64,000 bases of DNA from PALSA-610 sp038239145. GTDB lineage: Bacteria; Actinomycetota; Acidimicrobiia; IMCC26256; PALSA-610. Shown here in pieces: positions 1 to 7,215 of the stretch. Numbering within the stretch: position 1 is the stretch's first letter; every line of letters starts with the position of its first letter. Under the pieces are notes generated by a model. It did not search any database. It saw only the letters and a program-made list of their open reading frames with translations, and was not told where the DNA came from. The position numbers and the translations under genes were made by a program. The stretch spans positions 1 to 64,000 of the forward strand of contig JBBSFB010000018.1 of assembly GCA_038239145.1 (NCBI GenBank). The letters run 5' to 3'.

Positions 1-132
1 AGCTGCTTGCGCGTCGTCCGGGCGTTCGAGGGCCGGAGGTCGTGGCCGCATGAACAGGGCCAGGCGCAGATCCGGTGGCCCGGAGCTGCTTGCGCGTCGT
101 CCGGGCGTTCGAGGGCCGGAGGTCGTAGCCGC
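1..132 (+). repeat. Tandem 83-bp leader-ORF repeat before cimA (about 1.6 copies)
   Basis: Bases 1-49 and 84-132 are the same sequence apart from one G/A difference at 44/127, so the unit has a period of 83 bp; the first copy is cut by the window edge. Each unit runs from one ATGA to the next. It holds the shared start CCAGGCGCAGAT, a G/C hairpin (GCCCGG at 78-83 with CCGGGC at 101-106) and a Shine-Dalgarno GGAGG (118-122) ten bases before the cimA ATG. The last 33 bases reappear almost unchanged in the units before gltX at 4875-5034, so this is a dispersed family rather than a local duplication. Confidence 0.85.
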
Positions 133-136
133 ATGA
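50..136 (+). CDS. Short Arg-rich leader ORF (28 aa) translationally coupled to cimA
   Basis: ATG at 50 opens a 28-codon frame beginning MNRARRRSGG and ending GVRGPEVVAA. Its TGA (134-136) overlaps the cimA ATG (133-135) as ATGA. The frame before it, cut by the window edge, ends in the same way at 51-53. The shared C-terminus GVRGPEVVAA encodes the GGAGG that serves the next start. Compared with the gltX leader peptides, the unit is exactly 3 bases longer and keeps the same frame, which argues that it is translated. It contains rare Arg codons (AGG, AGG, AGA). Function is unknown; a coupling or attenuation leader is inferred. It could also be only a spacer repeat that carries a ribosome-binding site. 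Confidence 0.55.
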   Translation: MNRARRRSGGPELLARRPGVRGPEVVAA

Positions 137-1734
137 AAATAGAGATATACGACACGACGCTGCGGGACGGGTCGCAGCTCGAGGGGATCTCGCTCACGGT
201 CGAGGACAAGCTGCGGATCGCGGAGCAGCTCGACTGGCTCGGTGTGCACTACATCGAGGCGGGTTGGCCCGGCGCGAACCCGAAGGACGACGAGCTGTTC
301 CGGCGCGTCCCACACGAGCTGAAGCTGGAGACGAGCACGCTCGTCGCGTTCGGCTCGACCCGGCGGGTCAAGGGTCGCGTCGACAGCGACGACACGCTCC
401 GCCATTTGGTCGAGGCGAACGTCGGGACCGTGTGCATCGTCGGCAAGTCGTGGGATTACCACGTGACCGAGGCGCTGGGGACGACGCTCGACGAGGGCGT
501 GGCCATGGTCGGCGACTCGGTCGAGTTCCTCCGGCGCTCGGGCATGCAGGTGCTGTTCGACGCCGAGCACTTCTTCGACGGCTTCAAACGCAATCCCGAG
601 TTCTCCTTGCGCGTGCTCGAGTCGGCCGTCACCAATGGTGCCAGTCACCTCGTGCTGTGCGACACGAACGGTGGCGCGTTGCCGCACCAGGTCGAGGACG
701 CGGTGGCCGAGGTCGTCCGCTACTTCGGTGGGGATGTCACGGTTGCCGTGCACCTGCACGACGACGCGGGCACCGGCGTGGCGAACGCGCTCGCAGGAGT
801 GCTGGGCGGCGCGACGCAGGTGCAGGGAACGATCAACGGCTACGGCGAACGCACGGGCAACTGCAATCTCACGACGATCATCCCGAACCTCACGTTGAAG
901 ATGGGGTACGAGACGATCCCGCGCGATCGCCTCGAACGTCTCACCCCCGTAGCGCATCACATCGCCGAACTCGTCAACATGCCGCTCAACCCGCAGGCCG
1001 CGTACGTCGGTCACTCCGCGTTCGCGCACAAGGCGGGACTGCACACCAGCGCGATCGCGAAGCGTCCCGACGCGTACGAGCACGTCTCGCCCGAGGTCGT
1101 CGGCAACGGCACGCGGTTCGTGGTGTCGGAGCTGGCGGGCAAGTCCACCCTCGGTCTGAAGGCCAAGGAGCTCGGCTTGTCACTCGACGGTCCGCAGCTC
1201 GCCGACGTCGTGGAGACGCTGAAGCGGCTCGAGCACGAGGGTTATCACTTCGAGGTCGCCGACGGCTCGCTCGAGCTGCTCATGCGGCGCGCGTCCGGGT
1301 GGGAGCCGAACTGGTTCACGGTCGAGTCGTTCCGGGTGATCACCGACGACATGCTCGGCGTCGACACCCTCACCGACAAGACCGCGGCGACGGTCATGAC
1401 GGAGGCGACGGTCAAGGTGCACGTCGGCGGCCGGCGGGTAGTTGCGACAGCCGAGGGTAACGGGCCGGTGAACGCGCTCGACACCGCGCTTCGCACCGCC
1501 CTGGACGGAGCTTTTCCCGCGCTGACGCGTGTGCATCTCACCGACTACAAGGTGCGGGTGCTCGACACGAACAAGGGCACCGGCGCCGCGACCCGGGTGC
1601 TGATCGACTCTTCCGACGGCGACGCGACCTGGACGACCATCGGTGTCAACGAGAACATCATCGAAGCGTCGTGGCAGGCGTTGCTCGACTCGATCCACTT
1701 CGGCCTGCTGCGGGCGGAGATCGCCTCCGGCTGA
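133..1734 (+). CDS. cimA: (R)-citramalate synthase CimA
   Basis: Condenses pyruvate and acetyl-CoA to citramalate, the first step of the threonine-independent isoleucine route in the cytoplasm. The 533-residue protein opens with IYDTTLRDGSQLEG, the DRE-TIM barrel signature of the HMGL-like/IPMS family. It then shows the HLHDDAGTG and NGYGERTGNCNL metal and substrate segments and ends in a LeuA-type C-terminal regulatory domain (about residues 400-530), as expected for CimA and its isoleucine feedback control. The length is usual for the family. I chose ATG 133 rather than the open frame upstream because it starts at the conserved MKIEIYD and overlaps the stop of the leader ORF. Alternatives such as 2-isopropylmalate synthase are less likely given the CimA-like spacing. 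Confidence 0.9.
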   Translation: MKIEIYDTTLRDGSQLEGISLTVEDKLRIAEQLDWLGVHYIEAGWPGANPKDDELFRRVPHELKLETSTLVAFGSTRRVKGRVDSDDTLRHLVEANVGTVCIVGKSWDYHVTEALGTTLDEGVAMVGDSVEFLRRSGMQVLFDAEHFFDGFKRNPEFSLRVLESAVTNGASHLVLCDTNGGALPHQVEDAVAEVVRYFGGDVTVAVHLHDDAGTGVANALAGVLGGATQVQGTINGYGERTGNCNLTTIIPNLTLKMGYETIPRDRLERLTPVAHHIAELVNMPLNPQAAYVGHSAFAHKAGLHTSAIAKRPDAYEHVSPEVVGNGTRFVVSELAGKSTLGLKAKELGLSLDGPQLADVVETLKRLEHEGYHFEVADGSLELLMRRASGWEPNWFTVESFRVITDDMLGVDTLTDKTAATVMTEATVKVHVGGRRVVATAEGNGPVNALDTALRTALDGAFPALTRVHLTDYKVRVLDTNKGTGAATRVLIDSSDGDATWTTIGVNENIIEASWQALLDSIHFGLLRAEIASG

Positions 1735-1758
1735 CGGGCGCGGGCAATAGTCGAGGTA

Positions 1759-2307
1759 ATGTCGGCATTCGTGCCCACCGATCCTTTCGTAGCTCCCGAC
1801 CCCAGCGCGCGCCCGCGCCAGCAGCAGAACCTGCCCCCGGGCGTGGCGTACCCCCCGGCGAACGACTGGCGTTCGGATCGGCCCGGCGACCTTGGTCCGG
1901 GGCAACCCGACGGTGCCCTCCTCGGGCGTCCGGGCCCGAACGTCGGCTACGCATACACGCTCGCGCAGCGGGCCAAGGATCGCCTGCGGCTCGGACCGTT
2001 CGAGCACGCACACGACGCGATCGCAGTGGTCGCGGAGGTGGCGGGGAAGCGTGCGTCCCTGTTCGGACGCGCGCCGGTGATCGGCGACATCGACGTCGCG
2101 ATCTCAGTCCTCGGCTTCGACGGGAGCGCGAGCGACGACTTCGTGAAGGCGCGTTCCGCGCTCGTGCACGAAGCCGGGCACGAATACCGCCGCCGGCGCG
2201 CACTTGTGGATGCGGTTCCCGACGCGCTCCTGCGGGAGCGGTCGCCGCAGGCGGCCGAAATCGAGTCGTGGCGGAAATCGATCCCGGGGCTCGTCGCCTC
2301 GGGCTGA
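1759..2307 (+). CDS. Conserved hypothetical protein, 182 aa
   Basis: I do not recognise a known domain. The N-terminal 60 residues are rich in Pro, Gly and Asn (for example RPRQQQNLPPGVAYPP) and look disordered. The rest (about 60-182) is compact and mixed alpha/beta, containing YAYTLAQRAKDRLRL, a likely helical stretch HDAIAVVAEVAGKRASLFGR, and several charged residues near a repeated Glu/His/Arg region at 135-160. There is no signal peptide or membrane segment. A GAGG sits four bases before ATG 1759. It lies between cimA and an acyl-CoA dehydrogenase on the same strand with short gaps, so co-transcription is possible but gives no functional clue. The frame quality and GC3 match its neighbours, so I believe it is a real gene. 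Confidence 0.7.
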   Translation: MSAFVPTDPFVAPDPSARPRQQQNLPPGVAYPPANDWRSDRPGDLGPGQPDGALLGRPGPNVGYAYTLAQRAKDRLRLGPFEHAHDAIAVVAEVAGKRASLFGRAPVIGDIDVAISVLGFDGSASDDFVKARSALVHEAGHEYRRRRALVDAVPDALLRERSPQAAEIESWRKSIPGLVASG

Positions 2308-2341
2308 ACGGCGTTCGAGTGCTGCGGCGAAAGGCTCGCGA

Positions 2342-3496
2342 GTGACCTGCTTCACCCTGTCCGACGAACTCGAAGCGTTGCGGACATCCGTCCGGCGCCT
2401 CGCCGAGGACAAGATCGCACCCAACGCGGTCCGGGCCGACGAGGACGAGGAGTACCCCTGGGACTCCTGGCGCGCGTGGCGCGACGCAGGCTTCGCCGGC
2501 CTCCCGTTCCCGGAGGACCTCGGCGGTCAGGGCGGCGGCTTCCTCGCCCACGCGTTGGCGGTGGAGGAAGTCGCACGCGTGTGTGCATCGTCGTCGTTGT
2601 TCGTCTTCATCTCGAAGCTCGCGATGACACCGGTCCTCGATCACGGCGGCGATCTCCTCCGCAAGAAGTACGTGGCGCGTGTCGCGACCGGGGAGAGTCA
2701 GGCGTCGTATTGCCTCTCGGAGGCTGACGCCGGGAGCGACGTCGCGGGCATGCGCACGAAGGCGGTGCGCGACGGCGATCACTACGTCCTGACGGGTCGC
2801 AAGCTCTGGATCACCAACGCGGGCGTCAGCGACTTCTACACGGTCTTTGCGAAAACCGATCCCGACGCCGGCCACCGCGGCATCAGCTGCTTCGTCGTCG
2901 AGAAGGATTTCGCCGGATTCTCGGTCTCGAAGCTGGAGCACAAGATGGGCGTGCGGGGCTCGCCCACCGGTGAGATCGTCCTCGACGAGTGCGCGGTGCC
3001 GGCCGAGAATCTGATCGGCGAGCCGGGCCAGGGTTTCTCCTACGCCATGGGCGCCCTCGACCGGTCCCGTCCGTTGGTCGGCGCGCAAGCCCTCGGCATC
3101 GCGCAGGGTGCGCTCGATCTCGCCACGAGCTACGTGCACGAACGCAAGCAGTTCGGACGCGAGATCGCGGAGTTCCAGGGCCTGCAGTTCATGCTCGCCG
3201 ACATGGCCACCGCCGTCGACGCGTCCCGGCTGCTCGTGTACCGCGCGTGCTCGTTGCTCGACGACGGCCTCGGCGGAACTCCCACAACCGCGAGCGCCTC
3301 GTCGATGGCGAAACTCTTCGCGTCGGATACCGCGATGCGCGTCACGACGGACTGCGTCCAACTCCTCGGGGGCATCGGCTACACGAAGGACATGCCCGCC
3401 GAGCGCTTCATGCGCGACGCCAAGATCACCCAGATCTACGAGGGCACCAACCAGATCCAACGCGTCGTGATCGCCAAGCGCCTCCTCGGCGGGTGA
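2342..3496 (+). CDS. Acyl-CoA dehydrogenase
   Basis: FAD enzyme that oxidises an acyl-CoA to the trans-2-enoyl-CoA and passes electrons to ETF, in fatty-acid or branched-chain amino-acid breakdown. The 384 residues match the family length. The segment CLSEADAGSDVAGMRT and then GRKLWITNAG are the substrate/FAD signatures. QLLGGIGYTKDMPAERFMRD and IYEGTNQIQR form the C-terminal part; the Glu in IYEGT (about residue 367) is the expected catalytic base. I chose GTG 2342 because the family homology starts there and GAAAGG lies just upstream; the frame is open further upstream but without family sequence. Substrate chain length cannot be read from the sequence. The end lies one base before the start of the decayed cyclase gene. 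Confidence 0.9.
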   Translation: MTCFTLSDELEALRTSVRRLAEDKIAPNAVRADEDEEYPWDSWRAWRDAGFAGLPFPEDLGGQGGGFLAHALAVEEVARVCASSSLFVFISKLAMTPVLDHGGDLLRKKYVARVATGESQASYCLSEADAGSDVAGMRTKAVRDGDHYVLTGRKLWITNAGVSDFYTVFAKTDPDAGHRGISCFVVEKDFAGFSVSKLEHKMGVRGSPTGEIVLDECAVPAENLIGEPGQGFSYAMGALDRSRPLVGAQALGIAQGALDLATSYVHERKQFGREIAEFQGLQFMLADMATAVDASRLLVYRACSLLDDGLGGTPTTASASSMAKLFASDTAMRVTTDCVQLLGGIGYTKDMPAERFMRDAKITQIYEGTNQIQRVVIAKRLLGG

Positions 3497-3497
3497 C

Positions 3498-4837
3498 ATG
3501 CCCGAGGTGACCGGCTAGGCGCGAAGTGGTGAGGCTCACGTCGCGTACTCGGTCACGGGCGACGGCCCGATCGACGTCGTGGCCATGTCGGCATTCACGA
3601 TCGCAACCGAGTCGTACGCGGAGGAACCGCACGCGGCCGCGTACGACCGCCGCCTCGCCTCGTTCTCTCGATTGATCCGCTTCGATCCCCGCGGCATCGG
3701 GCTGTCCGATCCCATGGACCTGAGGGTCGGGGTCAGTGTCGACGACATGGCCCGGGATGCCCTTGCCGTCCTCGACGCGGTCGGGTCGGTGCGGGCGACG
3801 CTGATCGCCGACGACGGTGCCGTGTCCGTTGCGATCGCGCTCGCGACGATGGCGCCGGAACGGGTCGACCGCTTGGTCCTCGTCAACGGGTACGCCCGGA
3901 TCACGACCGCCGACGGATATCCGCACGGCCATCCGCCGGACCTGGTGGCCTCCTTCGTGGAGGGGAACGTCGATCCCGGAGCCGTCTGGTCGCTCGACGG
4001 TGCCGACGACCGCGCGCTGATCGCGCCGTCGCTGGCCGACGACCCTGCGTTCGCGGACTGGTGGACGAGATCCTCCCGGCGAGGTGCCAGCCCGACGCAA
4101 GCACTCTCGATGCTTCGTACGACGACCCGCGCCGACGTGCGCGACCTCCTTGATCGGGTGTCGGTACCGACACTGGTCATCCACCGCCGAGACAACATCT
4201 TCACGCCGGTCGGATGCGGGCGGTATCTCAGCGAGAGCATTCCCGGCGCCACGTACGTCGAGCTCCCCGGTTCCGACCAGCCGCCCTGGGCCGGCGACGC
4301 CGACATGCTGCTCGACGAGATCCAGGATTTCCTGACCGGCCGGCGCGGCGGATCGAGCGAGAGAGTGCTGACGACGGTGTTGTTCACCGACATCGTCGAC
4401 TCGACTGCCGCGCCGCGGTGCTGGGCGATCGGGCCTGGCGGGCCCGGCTCGAGAATCACGACGCGATCGTCCGCCGCGAGCTGCGGCGGTACAGCGGGCA
4501 CGAGGTGAACACGACCGGCGACGGTTTCCTCGCCGCGTTCGACAGCCCGACCCAGGCGGTGCGCTGCGCGCGGGCGATTGTCGACGCCGCGGCAGGGGAG
4601 GTCGAGGTGCGGGCCGGAGTCCATACGGGTGAGTGCGAACGTCGAGGCGCCGACCTTGCCGGGTTGGCCGTGCACATCGCGGCGCGTGTGGCTGCCGCCG
4701 CTGCTCCGGGCGAGGTGCTCGTCTCTCGCACGGTCCGCGATCTCGTCGGCGGATCCGAGGCCCGCTTCGCCGACCGGGGCGAGCACGACCTCAAGGGCGT
4801 CCCCGAGCGATGGCAGCTCTTCGCGCTCGAACCCTGA
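3498..4837 (+). pseudogene. Decayed alpha/beta-hydrolase - class III adenylate cyclase fusion
   Basis: The order is an alpha/beta-hydrolase-like domain (about 3528-4350) followed by a class III nucleotide cyclase domain (about 4360-4837), the architecture of mycobacterial lipase-cyclases such as Rv1900c (recalled). Two lesions are visible. First, from ATG 3498 the frame reads MPEVTG and then TAG at 3516-3518, followed in frame by ARSGEAHVAYSVTGDGPIDV; a tyrosine codon is what I would expect at that TAG. Second, the cyclase motif VLFTDIVDSTA is broken near 4408-4411. Adding one C there would join it to RAAVLGDRAWR, after which GHEVNTTGDGFLAAFD and the rest are intact. Both metal-binding Asp residues are kept, so the decay is recent or the lesions are sequence errors. 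Confidence 0.8.
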
Positions 4838-4858
4838 GGACCATTCGGAAGGCCTCCC

Positions 4859-4864
4859 TAGACT
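4859..4864 (+). promoter_or_regulatory. -10 box TAGACT before the first gltX leader ORF
   Basis: TAGACT lies 10 bases before ATG 4875, which fits a leaderless transcript that starts at or just before the first leader ORF. No clear -35 is seen. Confidence 0.5.
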
Positions 4865-4874
4865 CGGGGGTCGC

Positions 4875-4958
4875 ATGAGATCCAGGCGCAGATGCGCAGG
4901 CCCGGACGCGGTTGCGCGTTGCGCGGGCGTTCGAGGGCCGGAGGTCGTAGCCGCATGA
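4875..4958 (+). CDS. Short Arg/Cys leader ORF, copy 1 (27 aa)
   Basis: The ATG follows a TAGACT box, so this frame may be translated from a leaderless mRNA. The 27-residue peptide begins MRSRRRCAGP and ends GVRGPEVVAA. Its TGA (4956-4958) overlaps the ATG of copy 2 as ATGA. It aligns with the cimA leader peptide at RRR, GP(E/D), AR and the ten C-terminal residues. Early Arg codons are AGA, AGG and AGA, which should be rare in this genome. It lacks runs of Glu, Gln or Ile that a classical attenuator for gltX or cimA would use. Function is not known. Confidence 0.55.
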   Translation: MRSRRRCAGPDAVARCAGVRGPEVVAA

Positions 4959-5034
4959 GATCCAGGCGCAGATGCGCAGGCCCGGACGCGGTTGCGCGTT
5001 GCGCGGGCGTTCGAGGGCCGGAGGTCGTAGCCGC
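4875..5034 (+). repeat. Two identical 80-bp leader-ORF units before gltX
   Basis: 4875-4954 and 4955-5034 are identical over 80 bp. Each runs from ATGA to the base before the next ATGA. Inside each unit are the palindrome GCGCA-GA-TGCGC (unit bases 12-23), the hairpin ACGCG-GTTG-CGCGT (32-45), a longer pairing GCCCG/CGGGC (26-30 with 50-54), and GGAGG (66-70) ten bases before the next ATG. The last third matches the cimA units; the middle diverges. Identity between the tandem copies points to recent duplication or gene conversion. Confidence 0.9.
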
Positions 5035-5038
5035 ATGA
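4955..5038 (+). CDS. Short Arg/Cys leader ORF, copy 2 (27 aa), coupled to gltX
   Basis: Identical in sequence to copy 1. Its start overlaps the stop of copy 1 and its own stop (5036-5038) overlaps the gltX ATG (5035) as ATGA, so translation could pass from copy 1 to copy 2 to gltX. The Shine-Dalgarno for gltX lies inside its 3' end. The role as a coupling leader is inferred from arrangement only. Confidence 0.55.
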   Translation: MRSRRRCAGPDAVARCAGVRGPEVVAA

Positions 5039-6456
5039 GTGTGAACACCCCTCGCCTTCGTTTCTCGCCTGCTCCGACCGGGTTCCTGCACATCGGCAGC
5101 GTGCGCACCGCGCTCTACAACTGGTTGCACGCGCGCCATGTCGGCGGCACCTTCATCCTCCGGATCGAGGACACCGACGTCGCCCGCTCGACCCAGGAGT
5201 CGGTAGATCAGATCCAGCAGGTGCTCCACTGGCTCGGCCTCGAGTGGGACGAAGGTCCGTACCTCCAGAGTGCCCGGTTCGACGCGTACCTTGCCGCGGC
5301 GGCGCGCCTGGTAGACGAGAGCCGCGCCTACGAATGCTTCTGCACCGAAGCCGAGGTCAAGGAGCGCAACGAGATTGCGATGCGCGAGGGTCGCCCGCCG
5401 GGCTACGACGGACGGTGCCGCCACCTCACCGTCGACGAGCGCGCGGCCCGGCGCGCCGACGGTCTTGCCGTCTCGATCCGGTTCCGCACCCCCGACGATG
5501 GGCGCAGCTCGTTCACCGACCTGATCCGCGGCGAGGTGTCGGTGGAGTGGTCGACGATCTCCGACTTCGTGATCGTCCGATCGAACGGCACGCCGGTCTT
5601 TTTCCTCGCCAACGCAATCGACGATCTCGACATGGAGATCACTCACGTGCTGCGGGGCGAGGACCTCATCGACTCGACTCATCGTGTGCTCGCGCTGCGG
5701 CATGCGTTGGGCCACGACGATCAGCCGATCTACGCGCACATGCCGCTCATCCTCGGTCCCGGTGGTGGGAAGTTGTCGAAGCGGCACGGCGCGGTCTCGG
5801 TCGAGGAATACCGCGACGCCGGCTATCTGCCGAGCGCGCTGCTTAACTACCTTGCGCTTCTCGGCTGGGGTCCCGACGACGACCGCGAGATTCTGCGCAA
5901 CGACGAGCTCATTGCCGAGTTCGAGCTGGAACGGGTCAACACGTCGTCGGCTACGTTCGACCCGAAGAAGCTCGAGTGGATGAACGGAGAGCACATCCGC
6001 GCGATGACACTCGCGGATCTCGTGTCCGCGGTCTTGCCGTTCGCTCGTACTCGCTACGCGGATCGACTCGACGTACCTCGGTTCGAAAGAGCCGTGAACC
6101 TCGCGCAAGAACGAGCGACGACGCTCGTGCAGATCGCCGAGCAGATGGCTTTCCTGTTCACGCCCGATGACCAACTCGAGGTCGACCCGCAGTCGTGGGA
6201 CAAACTCGTGAAGGTCGAGCGCGCCGGCACCATCCTCGACACCGTGATCGACTTCGTCGAGAACTGCGAATGGTCGGACCAGATCGACCCGCGCGGCGTC
6301 ATCGAAGCTCTCGGTGTGAAGCCGGGCAAGGTGATGCACGTCCTGTACACGGCGGTCGAAGGACGCAGCCAAGGTCTGCCGTTGTTCGACTCGATCAGCA
6401 TGCTCGGCCGGGAGTCGGCGCTGGTACGGCTGCGGGCGGCGCGTTCCCGGCTCTGA
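5035..6456 (+). CDS. gltX: Glutamyl-tRNA synthetase GltX
   Basis: Class I synthetase that attaches glutamate to tRNA-Glu. In bacteria that lack GlnRS it also misacylates tRNA-Gln for the GatCAB amidotransferase. The 473-residue protein has the HIGH-type motif PTGFLHIGSVRTAL near the N-terminus and the KMSKS-type motif GGGKLSKRHGA. The Cys-x-Cys ... Tyr-x3-Cys pattern (CFC, then YDGRCRH) fits the zinc-binding insert. ATG 5035 is set by the conserved start (TPRLRFSPAPTG) and by the ATGA overlap with the leader ORF. The two tRNA genes downstream, Gln(CTG) and Glu(CTC), are its likely substrates. Whether it is discriminating or not cannot be read from the sequence. Confidence 0.95.
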   Translation: MSVNTPRLRFSPAPTGFLHIGSVRTALYNWLHARHVGGTFILRIEDTDVARSTQESVDQIQQVLHWLGLEWDEGPYLQSARFDAYLAAAARLVDESRAYECFCTEAEVKERNEIAMREGRPPGYDGRCRHLTVDERAARRADGLAVSIRFRTPDDGRSSFTDLIRGEVSVEWSTISDFVIVRSNGTPVFFLANAIDDLDMEITHVLRGEDLIDSTHRVLALRHALGHDDQPIYAHMPLILGPGGGKLSKRHGAVSVEEYRDAGYLPSALLNYLALLGWGPDDDREILRNDELIAEFELERVNTSSATFDPKKLEWMNGEHIRAMTLADLVSAVLPFARTRYADRLDVPRFERAVNLAQERATTLVQIAEQMAFLFTPDDQLEVDPQSWDKLVKVERAGTILDTVIDFVENCEWSDQIDPRGVIEALGVKPGKVMHVLYTAVEGRSQGLPLFDSISMLGRESALVRLRAARSRL

Positions 6457-6483
6457 GGTGGAAAAACCCGCATCGTCTCTCGC

Positions 6484-6489
6484 TAGAAT
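6484..6489 (+). promoter_or_regulatory. -10 box TAGAAT for the tRNA-Gln/tRNA-Glu unit
   Basis: TAGAAT lies about 47 bases before tRNA-Gln in the gap after gltX, a plausible stable-RNA promoter. The -35 is unclear, and read-through from gltX is also possible. Confidence 0.45.
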
Positions 6490-6535
6490 GTGGCCTCCGT
6501 TGCGCCGCCCTCGCGGTCGGCGTACGGACACCCAT

Positions 6536-6607
6536 TCGGGGGTGGTGTAATCGGCAACACGGCAGGTTCTGGTCCTGTAGTTGGGGGTTCAATTCCTCCC
6601 CCCCGAG
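6536..6607 (+). tRNA. tRNA-Gln (anticodon CTG)
   Basis: Folds as a full cloverleaf of 72 bases. The acceptor TCGGGGG (6536-6542) pairs with CCCCCGA (6600-6606) and the discriminator is G. The anticodon stem GCAGG/CCTGT encloses loop TTCTGGT, giving CTG. The T arm is GGGGG-TTCAATT-CCTCC. The 3' CCA is not encoded. It stands directly after gltX and 17 bases before tRNA-Glu. Confidence 0.95.
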
Positions 6608-6624
6608 CGCAACACACGAGACCG

Positions 6625-6700
6625 GCCCCGTTCGTCTAGAGGCCTAGGACGCCAGGTTCTCATCCTGGTAACACGGGTTCGAATCCCGTACGGGGTGCCA
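6625..6700 (+). tRNA. tRNA-Glu (anticodon CTC), CCA encoded
   Basis: Cloverleaf with acceptor GCCCCGT pairing to ACGGGGT (first pair G-T), the D arm in TTCGTCTAGAGGCCTAGGAC, anticodon loop TTCTCAT (CTC), and the T arm CGGG-TTCGAAT-CCCG. CCA is encoded at 6698-6700, unlike the neighbouring tRNA-Gln. A strong terminator begins on the next base. Confidence 0.95.
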
Positions 6701-6738
6701 TGTGGCCCGAGCAAAAGTGCTCGGGCCACATTTCTTTT
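6701..6738 (+). terminator. Rho-independent terminator after tRNA-Glu
   Basis: TGTGGCCCGAGC (6701-6712) pairs perfectly with GCTCGGGCCACA (6719-6730) around loop AAAAGT, followed by TTTCTTTT. It starts directly after the CCA of tRNA-Glu. The following bases up to 6888 hold no gene I can support; they are rich in CGCG and GTCACG words. Confidence 0.92.
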
Positions 6739-6888
6739 CCAAATTGTTTCGCGGCTCGCGCGGTCACGCTGTGCGCGCATCACGCGAACTGCGTCGACAC
6801 GATGCGATGCGTGTACGCGCGGCGTGCGCGTCGTCACGTGCACGTCGTCGCGCGCGTCACGACACGATGACGCGAACAGTGTCGAGCG

Positions 6889-7149
6889 TTACTCGGTGAC
6901 GCGGATCTCGTCGCCGTGAACGATCAAGGTGCACGGCATCCCGACGAGTGAAAGCGGATCGTGCGTGACAAAACTGCTGGTCACGATGTTGTACACGTCA
7001 CCGCGCTCCGCACCCGTCGTGATCGTGCACTCGAGCGCGACACCGTTTTCGTGTTGCTCGGCCCAGATGATGAACGCGTCGTACGTTCCGTCGCGAAGCC
7101 GCGTCACGCGGTCTTGCAATCGTCGACGCGTGCGCCACCGGAACAACAC
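6889..7149 (-). CDS. Small conserved hypothetical protein, 86 aa
   Basis: From GTG 7149 the frame reads VLFRWRTRRRLQDRV and then a compact domain with GTYDAFIIWAEQHENG, VALECTITTGAERGD and LVGMPCTLIVHGD, ending RVTE. The pattern of short beta strands suggests a small beta-rich fold (S1- or barrel-like is a guess). There is no signal peptide or membrane helix. Sequence upstream of GTG 7149 in the same frame is Arg-rich and looks non-coding, so I shortened the frame. No Shine-Dalgarno is seen. It is divergent from the HU gene, and the 146-base gap between them holds a perfect palindrome. I do not recognise a function; the low strand bias makes the call moderate. Confidence 0.5.
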   Translation of the reverse strand: MLFRWRTRRRLQDRVTRLRDGTYDAFIIWAEQHENGVALECTITTGAERGDVYNIVTSSFVTHDPLSLVGMPCTLIVHGDEIRVTE

Positions 7150-7215
7150 GGGAGCGCGTGTGCGCGCATCCAGAGATGTTCGCGCGAGTCGCGCAACGAG
7201 TGGTGGATGGCACGC

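Noticed and set aside
1658..3499. 613-codon minus-strand frame
   Set aside because: Antisense to cimA end, the 182-residue gene and acyl-CoA dehydrogenase; no domain.
6741..6888. CGCG and GTCACG-rich stretch after the tRNA terminator
   Set aside because: No frame, hairpin or promoter that stands out; treated as plain spacer.
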